Shown here: piece after piece, positions 32,952-40,725 of the stretch | Position numbering within the stretch: the first letter of the stretch is position 1 | How the letters are laid out: every line of letters starts with the position of its first letter | DNA from: Streptomyces humi | Lineage (GTDB): Bacteria > Actinomycetota > Actinomycetes > Streptomycetales > Streptomycetaceae | DNA length: 64,000 nt | Direction: 5' to 3' | Assembly (NCBI RefSeq): GCF_001005085.2 | Contig: NZ_LBMU02000015.1 | Location: 62,001-126,000 of the forward strand | The notes under the pieces: generated by a model | What the model saw: the letters and a program-made list of their open reading frames with translations, nothing else | What the model was told of the DNA's origin: nothing | The model's database searches: none | Translations under genes and position numbers: made by a program

Positions 32952-34226
32952 TCAGGCGCCCAGGCGTAGCGGGAGGGCCTGGACGCTGTTGCCGACGAAG
33001 CCCGCGAGCCGGGTGAGCGCCGCCTCCGGGGCCGCCAGGTCCAGGGCGGGGAACCGGTCGAAGAGCCGCTCCAGGGCGACCGTGGCCTCCAGCCGGGCCA
33101 GCGGGGCGCCCAGGCAGTAGTGGGCGCCGTGGCCGAGGGAGAGGTGGCGTGCGGCGCCGGGCCGGTGGGCCCTGGTGACGTCGAACCGGTCGGCGTCCGG
33201 GCCGTGCGCGGCCGGGTCGCGGCCCGCCGCCGAGTAGCCCGCCAGGACCGGGGTGCCGGCCGGGATCACCGTGCCGTCGACGGTCAGGTCCCGCACGGGG
33301 TAGCGGAACGGGAAGAAGCTGACCGGCGCGTCCCAGCGCAGCGTCTCCTCCACGACGTCGGCCCAGCTCGCCGCCCCCGCGCGGACGAGTTCGAGCTGGT
33401 CGCGGTGGGCGCACAGGGCACGGACGGCGTTGGTGATCAGGTTGAGCGTGGTCTCGTGCCCGGCGATGATCATCAGGACCAGGGTGCCGATCAGCTCCTC
33501 CTGGCCGAGCCGCCCGCCCTCCTCGTCGCGGGCGGCGAGCAGGGCACTGGTGAGGTCGTCGCCGGGCCGCTCGGTCCGGGCCGCGACGACGCAGCCGAGG
33601 ACGGCGATCAGCTCCCGGTTGGCGGCGACGGCCGCGCCGGGCTCGGTGTCGGTGGCCACCACCTGGCTGGACAGGTGGTGCAGTCGGTCTCTGAACTCGG
33701 TCTCCACACCGAGGAGTTCGCTGATCACGTCCATCGGAAGCGGCAGCGCGAAGTGCCGCCGCAGGTCGGCGGTCCCGCCACCCTGGGCCGCGGCCCGCGC
33801 CAGGCGGTCCAGCAGCGAGGTAGTCAACTCCTCGACGCGTGGGCGCAGTTCGGCCACCCGGCGCGGGGTGAAGGCTCGGCTGACCAGTCCGCGCAGCCTG
33901 CGGTGGTCGGCGCCGTCGGCGGTGGTCATGCCGCGCACGGTGGCGAAGGTCAGCAGAGGCCAGCCCGCGGGGATGCGGCCCTGCCGCAGTTCCGTGAAGT
34001 GCCGTGCGTCTTTTGCGACTTCGGGATGCTGGAGGAAGTCCTTGAGGGCATCGTGGCCGAGCACGGCCATGCCCTCGACCCCACCGGGCAGGGCGACCGG
34101 TGTCACCGCGCCGCGCGCCCGCAGCGCGGCGTTGCCGGCGTGCGGGCAGCCGCCCGCGGGGTCGGGGCGGTACGGCGCGGGCGGGGTCTGCACGGAGGGC
34201 TCCTGACGGCCGTACGGCACGGACAT
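32952..34226 (-). CDS. Cytochrome P450 (bacterial class I, CYP105/107-like)
   Basis: A 424-residue soluble P450 with all canonical features: I-helix 'MIIAGHETTLNLI' (residues about 253-265, with the acid-Thr pair), ExxR 'VEETLRWDAPV' (Glu294-Arg297) and heme loop 'LSLGHGAHYCLGAPLARLE' (Cys371). These enzymes hydroxylate natural products or xenobiotics using ferredoxin and a reductase encoded elsewhere. It starts the minus operon with SDR, VOC and MFS after a 124-bp gap. I chose the ATG at 34226 because the longer frame adds unconserved sequence; its ribosome site is weak. Confidence 0.86.
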   Translation of the reverse strand: MSVPYGRQEPSVQTPPAPYRPDPAGGCPHAGNAALRARGAVTPVALPGGVEGMAVLGHDALKDFLQHPEVAKDARHFTELRQGRIPAGWPLLTFATVRGMTTADGADHRRLRGLVSRAFTPRRVAELRPRVEELTTSLLDRLARAAAQGGGTADLRRHFALPLPMDVISELLGVETEFRDRLHHLSSQVVATDTEPGAAVAANRELIAVLGCVVAARTERPGDDLTSALLAARDEEGGRLGQEELIGTLVLMIIAGHETTLNLITNAVRALCAHRDQLELVRAGAASWADVVEETLRWDAPVSFFPFRYPVRDLTVDGTVIPAGTPVLAGYSAAGRDPAAHGPDADRFDVTRAHRPGAARHLSLGHGAHYCLGAPLARLEATVALERLFDRFPALDLAAPEAALTRLAGFVGNSVQALPLRLGA

Positions 34227-34309
34227 GGCCGATCGTAGGCGCACCCGGGCCCGCGAGGAGCGGTGCTCCGGCCATGCCGGGTCCGGGAATATCGGCGCCC
34301 GGGAGCAGG

Positions 34310-34337
34310 TTGACCCGTACGGAACCGTGGGTATAGT
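34310..34337 (+). promoter_or_regulatory. Predicted sigma-70-type (HrdB) promoter of the Rho paralogue
   Basis: ttgacc (34310-34315), 16-bp spacer, tatagt (34332-34337). This is among the best -35/-10 matches in the window. It lies about 240 bp before the rho-like start, leaving a leader of roughly 230 nt that looks richer in C than G (34345-34576). Confidence 0.6.
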
Positions 34338-34376
34338 GCCATCAGCACGTACGGTCGCCCCTTCGCCGGGCGCCGA

Positions 34377-34580
34377 GTGCCGGTTCTGTTTCCTCCAGCC
34401 ACGTCGCCCGTCGTTCACCGACCGGCCGTCGGCTTCTCAGCACCACCTCGTGACCCGGGCCCCGGTGCCGTCCCGAGGTGCCGTTCCCGCCGCACGGAGG
34501 CCTGCGTGCACGGCCTCCCGCTCGCGGCCCGCTCCCCCTTCTCCATCATGTCTTCCGTCCTCGAAAGGGCCCCCTCATGA
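34377..34580 (+). CDS. Possible leader ORF overlapping the rho-like start
   Basis: A frame opening with GTG at 34377 (67 codons) or ATG at 34548 (10 codons, MSSVLERAPS) ends in a TGA that overlaps the rho-like ATG as ATGA. The longer peptide matches nothing I know and has no clear ribosome site. The short version would place its stop exactly at the Rho start, as in coupled leader peptides; E. coli rho also has a leader peptide (rhoL). Confidence 0.3.
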   Translation: MPVLFPPATSPVVHRPAVGFSAPPRDPGPGAVPRCRSRRTEACVHGLPLAARSPFSIMSSVLERAPS

Positions 34581-35725
34581 CCACCACACTCGAACCTCCC
34601 GTACAGCAGCAGGAGCGGCCCGCCGCCCAGCCCGTCACCGGTGTCCTCGACATCGACGCGGGCGGGAAGGGGCAGCTGCGGGCCCCGAGCTGCCTGCCCT
34701 CCCCCGCCGACCTCCAGGTCTCCCCCGCGCTGATCCGCCGTCACGGCCTGCGCAGGGGCGACCTCGTCGAGGGCGTCCGGGGCGACCGGCGCGCGCTGAC
34801 CGGGATCACGCGCGTCAACGGCCGCGCCCCCGGCGAACCGCACGGCCGGCGTCATTTCCGCGACCTCACCCCGCTGCACCCGTACGAGCGGCTCCGCCTG
34901 GAGCACCCGGCCGCCGGGCTGGCCGGACGGGTCGCCGACCTGTTCACGCCCGTCGGCAAGGGACAGCGCGGGCTGATCGTGGCCCCGCCCAAGACCGGCA
35001 AGACCGTGCTGCTCCAGCAGTTCGCGGCCGCCGTCGCCGGCAACCACCCCGAGGCGCATCTGATGGTGCTGCTGCTCGACGAGCGCCCCGAGGAGGTCAC
35101 CGACATGCGGCGTTCGGTGCGCGGCGAGGTGTACGCGTCCACCTTCGACCGGCCCGCCAAGGAGCACATCGCCCTCGCCGAACTCGTCGTCGAGCGGGCC
35201 AAACGGCTCGTCGAGGACGGCGAGGACGTCGTCATCCTGCTCGACTCGCTGACCCGGCTGTGCCGGGCCCACAACAACGCGGCCGCCTCCAACGGCCGCA
35301 CCCTCAGCGGCGGTGTCGACGCCGGCGCGCTGCTCGGCCCGAAGCGGTTCTTCGGCGCCGCCCGCAAGGCCGAGGAGGGGGGCTCGCTCACCATCCTCGC
35401 CACCGTCCTGGTGGACACCGGTTCGCGGGCCGACGGCTACTTCTTCGAGGAGCTGAAGAGCACCGGCAACATGGAGCTGCGCCTGGACCGCGAGCTCGCC
35501 TCCCGGCGGGTCTTCCCCGCCGTGGACATCGGCCCCTCCGGCACCCGCCGCGAGGAATTCCTGCTCACCCCGGCCGAGTTGACCGTCGTACGCGGGCTGC
35601 GCCGGGCCTTGCAGGGCCGGGAGGGCACCCCGAACGGCCTGGAGACCCTGCTCCAGCGGATGCGGGAGACCCCGGACAACGCCACCTTCCTGCGCCGGGT
35701 CCAGCCGACCCTGCCGGCGGGCTGA
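34577..35725 (+). CDS. Divergent, shortened transcription termination factor Rho (paralogue)
   Basis: A 382-residue Rho homologue lacking the long N-terminal extension of the main actinobacterial Rho. The OB-fold domain (about 20-85) is recognisable, but the RNP1 motif GFGFLR is 'GKGQLR' (Lys31 and Gln33 for the RNA-binding Phe residues). The ATPase is well kept: Walker A 'LIVAPPKTGKTVLLQQ', 'VLLLDERPEEVTDMRR', Walker B 'VVILLDSLTRLCRAHN', R-loop region 'EELKSTGNMELRLDRELASR'. In that last segment Ser295 stands where E. coli has Gly337; by my recollection G337S gives bicyclomycin resistance. aaaggg precedes the ATG. The role could be specialised termination, drug-resistant backup Rho or a dominant modulator. 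Confidence 0.85.
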   Translation: MTTTLEPPVQQQERPAAQPVTGVLDIDAGGKGQLRAPSCLPSPADLQVSPALIRRHGLRRGDLVEGVRGDRRALTGITRVNGRAPGEPHGRRHFRDLTPLHPYERLRLEHPAAGLAGRVADLFTPVGKGQRGLIVAPPKTGKTVLLQQFAAAVAGNHPEAHLMVLLLDERPEEVTDMRRSVRGEVYASTFDRPAKEHIALAELVVERAKRLVEDGEDVVILLDSLTRLCRAHNNAAASNGRTLSGGVDAGALLGPKRFFGAARKAEEGGSLTILATVLVDTGSRADGYFFEELKSTGNMELRLDRELASRRVFPAVDIGPSGTRREEFLLTPAELTVVRGLRRALQGREGTPNGLETLLQRMRETPDNATFLRRVQPTLPAG

Positions 35726-35734
35726 CGGACCGGC

Positions 35735-35749
35735 GCCGGGGCCCCCGGC
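35735..35749 (+). terminator. Short GC hairpin after the rho-like gene
   Basis: gccgggg and ccccggc (35735-35741, 35743-35749) with a single central base, 9 bp after the stop codon. So small a loop would need opening of inner pairs, so this is a weak call. Confidence 0.4.
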
Positions 35750-35829
35750 TGCGGCATCCGGGTTGCCCGGGGCAGCCATCCGGCCCAGGGCCGCGCGCCG
35801 TAGGACGCCACCCTTCCTACGTTGATCGT

Positions 35830-37056
35830 ATGACGATCGGATTGACTGACCGATTCCCGCGCCGAGCGGCGGTGTCCACCTGCGCCCTCTGTGTGGCCGG
35901 GCTGCTGGCACTGACCCCCGCCACGGCCGCCGCGGAGGCCACCGCGCCCGCCCCGGGGGCGGCGGTGCCCGGGCCGGCGCTGCTCTACCACTCCGGCGTC
36001 CAGGTCCGGCCGCACGCGGGAGCGCCCGCGGTCCCGGACGTCTCCGCGCTCTCCTGGCTGGTGGCCGACGCGGACACCGGCGAGGTACTGGCGGCGAACC
36101 AGGCACACCTGAGGCTGCCACCGGCCAGCACGCTGAAGACCCTCTTCGCGCTCACCGTGCTGCCCGCGCTGCCCGCCGGCCTGGAACACCGGGTGACGCC
36201 CGGGGAACTGGCCGACGTCGAGGAGGGCAGCAGCCTGGTCGGCGTCGAGGAGGGGCACACCTACCGGGTGGCCGACCTGTGGCGCGGCGTCTTCCTCAGC
36301 TCGGGCAACGACGCCGTGCACGTCCTGGCCGCGCTCGACGGCGGCTGGGACCGCACCGTCACCCGGATGCAGACCAAGGCCCGCTCGCTCGGCGCCCTGG
36401 ACACCCACGTGGAGTCCCCCGACGGCTACGACGCGCCCGGCCAGGTCTCCTCGGCGTACGACCTGGCGGTGTTCGGCCGGACCGGGCTGCGCGACCCCGA
36501 CTTCGCGCGCTACTGCTCCACCGCCGAGGCCCGCTTCCCGGCCGGCGACGGCTGGTCCTTCGGCATCGAGAACACCAACCGGCTGCTGACCGGCGAGGAC
36601 GGTGTGGGCCGGTACCCCGGCATGATCGGCATCAAGAACGGCTACACCAGCAACGCCGGCAACACCCTGGTGGCCGCCGCCCGGCGGGGCGGCCGGACCC
36701 TGGTGGTGACGGTGATGAACCCCCAGGACGGCGGCGTGTACGACGAGGCCCGTCAGCTGCTCGACTGGGGTTTCGGAGCGGCCGGACGGGTCGATCCGGT
36801 GGGCTCGCTGGACGCGCTGCGACCCGCCCCACGGCCCGGGCCGAGCACCGTGCCGATGGCCGCGGCCACGGCCTCCCAGGACGACTCCGGCTGGCCGGAC
36901 ACGGCCGTCGTCGCGGCCGTCGCGGCCCTCGGCGCCGGGGCCGTGACCCTGGCGATGCGGCTCAGGGGCGACCGCTCCGACCGCTCCCGCCGTGCCGCCG
37001 AACCCTCCTCGCCCACCGGACCGGACGGCCCGTCCGGTCCGGCCGGGCGCGCCTGA
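35830..37056 (+). CDS. Secreted D-alanyl-D-alanine carboxypeptidase (PBP5/DacA-like), membrane-anchored
   Basis: A 408-residue low-molecular-weight penicillin-binding protein that trims pentapeptides in the cell wall. A signal peptide (about 10-38) is followed by the catalytic domain: SxxK 'LPPASTLKTLF', SxN 'FLSSGNDAVHVLAAL' and, in place of KTG, 'GIKNGYTSNAGNTLV' (KNG). A C-terminal membrane helix ('AVVAAVAALGAGAVTLAM') and a basic/Pro-Gly tail anchor it. The last 304 bp overlap, antisense, the end of the GT87 gene. Family assignment is clear; the start is the ATG opening the signal sequence. Confidence 0.9.
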   Translation: MTIGLTDRFPRRAAVSTCALCVAGLLALTPATAAAEATAPAPGAAVPGPALLYHSGVQVRPHAGAPAVPDVSALSWLVADADTGEVLAANQAHLRLPPASTLKTLFALTVLPALPAGLEHRVTPGELADVEEGSSLVGVEEGHTYRVADLWRGVFLSSGNDAVHVLAALDGGWDRTVTRMQTKARSLGALDTHVESPDGYDAPGQVSSAYDLAVFGRTGLRDPDFARYCSTAEARFPAGDGWSFGIENTNRLLTGEDGVGRYPGMIGIKNGYTSNAGNTLVAAARRGGRTLVVTVMNPQDGGVYDEARQLLDWGFGAAGRVDPVGSLDALRPAPRPGPSTVPMAAATASQDDSGWPDTAVVAAVAALGAGAVTLAMRLRGDRSDRSRRAAEPSSPTGPDGPSGPAGRA

Positions 37057-38165
37057 CCGGTCGGCAGGCCGAACAGCAGGCCCAGCGTGATCCAGGTGTA
37101 CAGGTTGCTGCCGAGGAAGCCGTCGATCCCGGACGCGTCGTCGAACCAGAGCCACACCACGCTGGTGCACATCACCGCGTACAGGGCGGCCGCGATCCGC
37201 GGGTGCCCGGCTCGGGCCAGGACCACGAACGACGGCAGCACCCACACCAGGTGGTGCACCCAGGTGATCGGGCTGACCAGGCAGGCGGTGAGACCGGTGA
37301 GCGCGAAGGCGGCCGTCCAGTCCCCGGCCGCCACCGCCCCGCGGGTCCGCCACGCCCACACGGCCAGCGTGAGCAGGACGACGATCGCCCACAGCGGCTT
37401 GTCCGGATGACCGAGCCGGGCCAGGACGCCTTGCAGCGACTGGTTGGACACGTAGTCGAGCCGGCCCACCCGGCTGGTGTCCCACAGTGCCCGCGTCCAG
37501 TAGAAGCGGGACGCCCTCGGGTCGGCCCAGGCGGCGAGGCCGGTGGCCGCCAGCGTCACGGCCGTCGCCGTCGCCGCCGCCCGCCACCTGCGGGCGAGCA
37601 GCAGCATCCCGATGAACAGCGCGGGGGTCAGCTTGACCGCGGCGGCGAGCCCGATCCCGACGCCCGCCCAGCGGCCCCGGCCGCCGCGCAGCAGCCGGCA
37701 GTCGGCGAGGACCAGGGCGAGCAGTACCAGGTTCACCTGGCCGAAGCTGAAGGTGTCCCGCAGTGGTTCGAACAGCGCCAGCGCGCACAGGATCAGCGCC
37801 CAGCGGTACCAGCCCAGGCGCCGCCGGCCCGGCCCGGCCAGGACGCGCAGCACGAACGCCAGCGCGGCCAGGTTGAGCAGCAGCGAGGCCGCGATGGCCA
37901 GGCGCAGCCCCACCAGCGCCATGGGCAGCATGCCGAGCGCGGCGAACGGCGGATAGGTGAAGCCGTACTCCGTCCCCGGCACCCGGTAGTCGTAGATCCG
38001 GCCGCCGTGGTGCACCCAGGTGTGCACGGTGCCGTAGTAGACGCGCAGGTCGAACCAGTCGCGCAGCAGCGGCACGGTCGCCGTGAACGCGGTCACGGCG
38101 GCGGCGAGGACCAGGACGAGCAGCACCCTCCCCCGCTCGGTCCGTGGTGCTCTCGGGCCTCTCAT
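36753..38165 (-). CDS. GT87 (DUF2029) polyprenol-phosphate-mannose mannosyltransferase
   Basis: A 470-residue polytopic GT-C glycosyltransferase with about ten membrane segments. The early extracytoplasmic loop holds 'LRDWFDLRVYYGTVHTWVHH' with the Asp-containing motif, then 'YGFTYPPFAALGMLPMALVG'. Such enzymes add mannose from polyprenyl-phosphate-mannose to lipoglycans in actinobacteria. The useful fold ends near 'WITLGLLFGLPTG'; the last 90 or so residues are Pro/Arg/Ser-rich and correspond to the region overlapping the carboxypeptidase gene, so the functional protein may not need them. Its start overlaps the mptB stop (ATGA), so the two mannosyltransferases are coupled. Confidence 0.85.
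   Translation of the reverse strand: MRGPRAPRTERGRVLLVLVLAAAVTAFTATVPLLRDWFDLRVYYGTVHTWVHHGGRIYDYRVPGTEYGFTYPPFAALGMLPMALVGLRLAIAASLLLNLAALAFVLRVLAGPGRRRLGWYRWALILCALALFEPLRDTFSFGQVNLVLLALVLADCRLLRGGRGRWAGVGIGLAAAVKLTPALFIGMLLLARRWRAAATATAVTLAATGLAAWADPRASRFYWTRALWDTSRVGRLDYVSNQSLQGVLARLGHPDKPLWAIVVLLTLAVWAWRTRGAVAAGDWTAAFALTGLTACLVSPITWVHHLVWVLPSFVVLARAGHPRIAAALYAVMCTSVVWLWFDDASGIDGFLGSNLYTWITLGLLFGLPTGQARPAGPDGPSGPVGEEGSAARRERSERSPLSRIARVTAPAPRAATAATTAVSGQPESSWEAVAAAIGTVLGPGRGAGRSASSEPTGSTRPAAPKPQSSS
37016..37042. repeat. Near-perfect inverted repeat in the dac/GT87 overlap
   Basis: ccggaccggacgg (37016-37028) and ccgtccggtccgg (37030-37042) are exact complements separated by one base. It encodes Gly-Pro-Asp-Gly-Pro-Ser-like sequence in the carboxypeptidase tail and similar residues on the other strand. 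It may act as a terminator for the dac transcript. Confidence 0.6.
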
Positions 38166-39556
38166 GCCGTACGTCCCATCGCCGGGGCCTGCGCGGCCTG
38201 GTGGGCCTGCCAGAGCACGACCACGCCGAGCACCCCGCCGGAGACGGCGAGGACCAGCTGGCCGACGTCGGCGGGGCCGCCGCTGGGCAGCACGGCGAGG
38301 GCGAGCACACCGGTGACGGTGGCCACCCGGTGCCGTACCGAGGTGCTGGGTGCCGCGGCCGCGATCAGGAACAGGCCCCAGATGGCGTACCAGGGCCGGA
38401 TCGCGGGTCCGAAGGCGGCGACCGCGGCCAGGCTCAGGCCGAGGGCGTAGACCGGGCGGGGCCGCAGCCGGACCCATATCAGCAGCACGGTCACCGCGGT
38501 CAGCGCCAGCCCGAGCAGGTGCCAGGCCGGCAGGGCCAGCGGGGCCAGGTCGCTGCCGAGGTGTGCGAGGAGCGCGCCGGTGGCCCGGCCGAGCAGGCTG
38601 CTGAGTGCCCAGTTGTGCGGCGAGACGGGGGTGTCGAGGGCCCTGATCCAGCCGTACCCGGTGCCGGCGACGGCGGTCGCGACCACGGTCGTGACACCGG
38701 ACGCCAGGGCCGTCAGCAGGGTGGCGTGCACCGGGCTGCGGCCCCGGCGTGCCTGTACGACGACGATCGCGAGCAGCCCGAGCGCGGCGGGCGCCTTGAC
38801 CAGGGCCGCGAGCGTGACCAGTACGGCTCCCAGGACCGGCCAGCGGCCGAGCGCCGCGACCAGGCCGAGGCCGAGCAGACCGAGCATGATGGCGTCGTTG
38901 TGGGCGCCGGCCACCAGGTGCAGCAGCACCAGCGGGTTGAGGGCGCCGAGCCACAGGGCGGCGGCCGGGTCGGCGCCGCTGTGCCGCGCGAGCCGGGGCA
39001 GCGCGGCCGCCATCAGGCCGACGCCGAGCAGCGCCACCAGCCGCATCCCGAAGAGCCCGGCCGGGAGTTCGCCGCGGGTCAGCCCGGACAGCAGGGAGGC
39101 CACGCCCATGAACGCGGGGCCGTACGGGGCGGCGGTGTTCTGCCACACCGGGGCGACCTGGTCGGCGAGCGGTCCGCCGAGCTGCGCGGGTCCCGAGGTG
39201 TAGACGTCCATGTGGGCGTCGACCATCGCGCCCTGGGCCAGGTAGCTGTACACGTCGCGGCTGAAGAGCGGCGGCGCGAGCAGCAGCGGGGCCGCCCAGA
39301 CGGCGAGGACCAGCAGCAGTCGGCGCGGGGTGGGCGGGTCGGCGCTGCGCACCAGGCGGCCGAGCAGCAGCCAGGCCGCGATGAGCAGTACGACGCCGAA
39401 GTAGACCCCGACCAGGCCCAACGCCGCCTGTACGGAGCTCGGCGCGAGGAGGTCCGCCACGGGCAGGGCGCCGGCTGTCTCGCCTCCCAGGGCGAGGAAG
39501 GCGGTGCCGGCCAGGCCGAGAACCTGGCAGCGGCGTAGATCGACGGGGAAAGCCAT
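38162..39556 (-). CDS. MptB-like polyprenol-phosphomannose alpha-(1->6) mannosyltransferase
   Basis: A 464-residue GT-C membrane enzyme of the MptA/MptB family, which builds the alpha-1,6-mannan core of lipomannan-type glycolipids. Diagnostic sequence is 'LFSRDVYSYLAQGAMVDAHM' with 'YGPAFMGVASLLSGLT' in the loop, and 'LNPLVLLHLVAGAHNDAIML' plus 'IRPWYAIWGLFLIAA' in later segments. About thirteen hydrophobic stretches are visible. I chose ATG 39556; a GTG 9 nt upstream is also in frame, and no strong ribosome site precedes either. It is the first gene of a two-gene operon with GT87. Confidence 0.86.
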   Translation of the reverse strand: MAFPVDLRRCQVLGLAGTAFLALGGETAGALPVADLLAPSSVQAALGLVGVYFGVVLLIAAWLLLGRLVRSADPPTPRRLLLVLAVWAAPLLLAPPLFSRDVYSYLAQGAMVDAHMDVYTSGPAQLGGPLADQVAPVWQNTAAPYGPAFMGVASLLSGLTRGELPAGLFGMRLVALLGVGLMAAALPRLARHSGADPAAALWLGALNPLVLLHLVAGAHNDAIMLGLLGLGLVAALGRWPVLGAVLVTLAALVKAPAALGLLAIVVVQARRGRSPVHATLLTALASGVTTVVATAVAGTGYGWIRALDTPVSPHNWALSSLLGRATGALLAHLGSDLAPLALPAWHLLGLALTAVTVLLIWVRLRPRPVYALGLSLAAVAAFGPAIRPWYAIWGLFLIAAAAPSTSVRHRVATVTGVLALAVLPSGGPADVGQLVLAVSGGVLGVVVLWQAHQAAQAPAMGRTA

Positions 39557-39668
39557 GGCCAACACTGGGTCAGCGTGTCAAGGGTGGGTGGCCGGAAGGC
39601 GACGGCGTGTTTTCTTGGGGGCGGCCTGGTTGTTACCTGTGAGTGGTGCGTTGTCGGGTGCGGGTGCG

Positions 39669-39738
39669 TCGTGGCTGGTCGCGCGGTTCCTCCCCCAGCC
39701 TTCGGCCGGTGGCACCCCCAGCGCCCCTTGCAGGGCGC
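39669..39738 (+). repeat. Streptomyces-type intergenic repeat, copy A, with hairpin
   Basis: tcgtggctggtcgcgcggtt followed by a C-rich stretch and the dyad gcgccccttgcagggcgc (39721-39738). Related copies occur at 42157-42200 (opposite orientation) and 57460-57497. The hairpin sits just past the glsA stop and may terminate that operon. Confidence 0.7.
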
Positions 39739-39750
39739 CACGGTCCCGGT

Positions 39751-40689
39751 CTAGAAGACCGACAGGCCCGTCAGAGTGGTGAATCTGTCCAGGGCCGCTA
39801 CTCCCGCCACCGAGTTGCCCCGCTCGTCCAGACCTGGGCTCCAGACACAGATCGCGCAGCGGCCCGGTACCACCGCGATAATGCCGCCCCCGACCCCGCT
39901 CTTGCCCGGCAGGCCCACCCGGTAGGCGAAGTCGCCGGCCGCGTCGTACGTGCCGCAGGTCAGCATCACCGCGTTGACCTGCTTGGCCTGGCTTCTGGTC
40001 AGGAGCCGGGTGCCGTCGGCCCGGATGCCGTGGCGGGCCAGGAAGGTGGTGGCCAGGGCGAGGTCGGCGCAGGAGGCGCGGACGGAGCACTGGCGGAAGT
40101 ACTGGTCGAGGAGGACCGGGACGTCGTTGTCGATGTTGCCGTAGGAGGCCATGAAGTGGGCCAGGGCGGCGTTGCGGTCGCCGTGCTGGGTCTCGGAGGC
40201 GGCCACCTCCTGGTCGAAGTCCAGGGAGGAGTTGCCGCTCTCGGCGCGCAGGAACGCCAGCAGCTCGCCGGCCGCGTCCCCGGTGCGGGTCTGGAGGCGG
40301 TCGGTGACGACGAGGGCGCCCGCGTTGATGAAGGGGTTGCGCGGGATGCCCTGTTCGTACTCCAGCTGGACCAGCGAGTTGAAGGGGTTGCCGGAGGGTT
40401 CGCGGCCGACGTGTTCCCAGAGTTCGTCGCCCTCGCGGGCGAGGTCCAGGGCGAGGGTGAAGACCTTGGTGACGGACTGCGTGGAGAACGGCTGCCGCCA
40501 CTCCCCCACCCCGTAGACCGTGCCGTCCAGCTCGGCGACCGCCATGCCGAAGCTGCGGGGGTCGCAGGCGGCGAGGGCCGGGATGTAGTCGGCGGGGCGG
40601 CCGCGACCGGGCGTGCGCTCTATCTCCTCGGCGATCCGCTCCAGGACCGGCAGGAAGGCTCGGGGCGACGTCATTGTCATGATCACCAT
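39751..40689 (-). CDS. glsA: Glutaminase A
   Basis: A 312-residue serine-dependent glutaminase with beta-lactamase-like fold, hydrolysing glutamine to glutamate and ammonia. Signatures are 'QPFSTQSVTKVFTLAL' (SxxK nucleophile), 'EPSGNPFNSLVQLEYEQGIP', 'NPFINAGALVVTDRL' and 'YRVGLPGKSGVGGGIIAVVP' (KSG box). No STAS or CBS tail is fused, which is the short bacterial form. It follows aspA by 36 bp and is probably the last gene of the asparagine/aspartate operon, giving a second source of ammonia and glutamate. Confidence 0.95.
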   Translation of the reverse strand: MVIMTMTSPRAFLPVLERIAEEIERTPGRGRPADYIPALAACDPRSFGMAVAELDGTVYGVGEWRQPFSTQSVTKVFTLALDLAREGDELWEHVGREPSGNPFNSLVQLEYEQGIPRNPFINAGALVVTDRLQTRTGDAAGELLAFLRAESGNSSLDFDQEVAASETQHGDRNAALAHFMASYGNIDNDVPVLLDQYFRQCSVRASCADLALATTFLARHGIRADGTRLLTRSQAKQVNAVMLTCGTYDAAGDFAYRVGLPGKSGVGGGIIAVVPGRCAICVWSPGLDERGNSVAGVAALDRFTTLTGLSVF

Positions 40690-40725
40690 TGTGCCTCCGG
40701 ACCGGTCCTGGTGCGTACCCGCAGG

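Noticed and set aside
34225..35829. Extension of the carboxypeptidase frame to a 943-codon protein
   Set aside because: The upstream 535 codons run through the Rho paralogue in the wrong frame; a signal peptide starts exactly at 35830.
36753..39146. Single 797-codon GT87 protein
   Set aside because: The first 327 codons lie in the wrong frame inside mptB; the membrane protein begins at ATG 38165 with an ATGA overlap.
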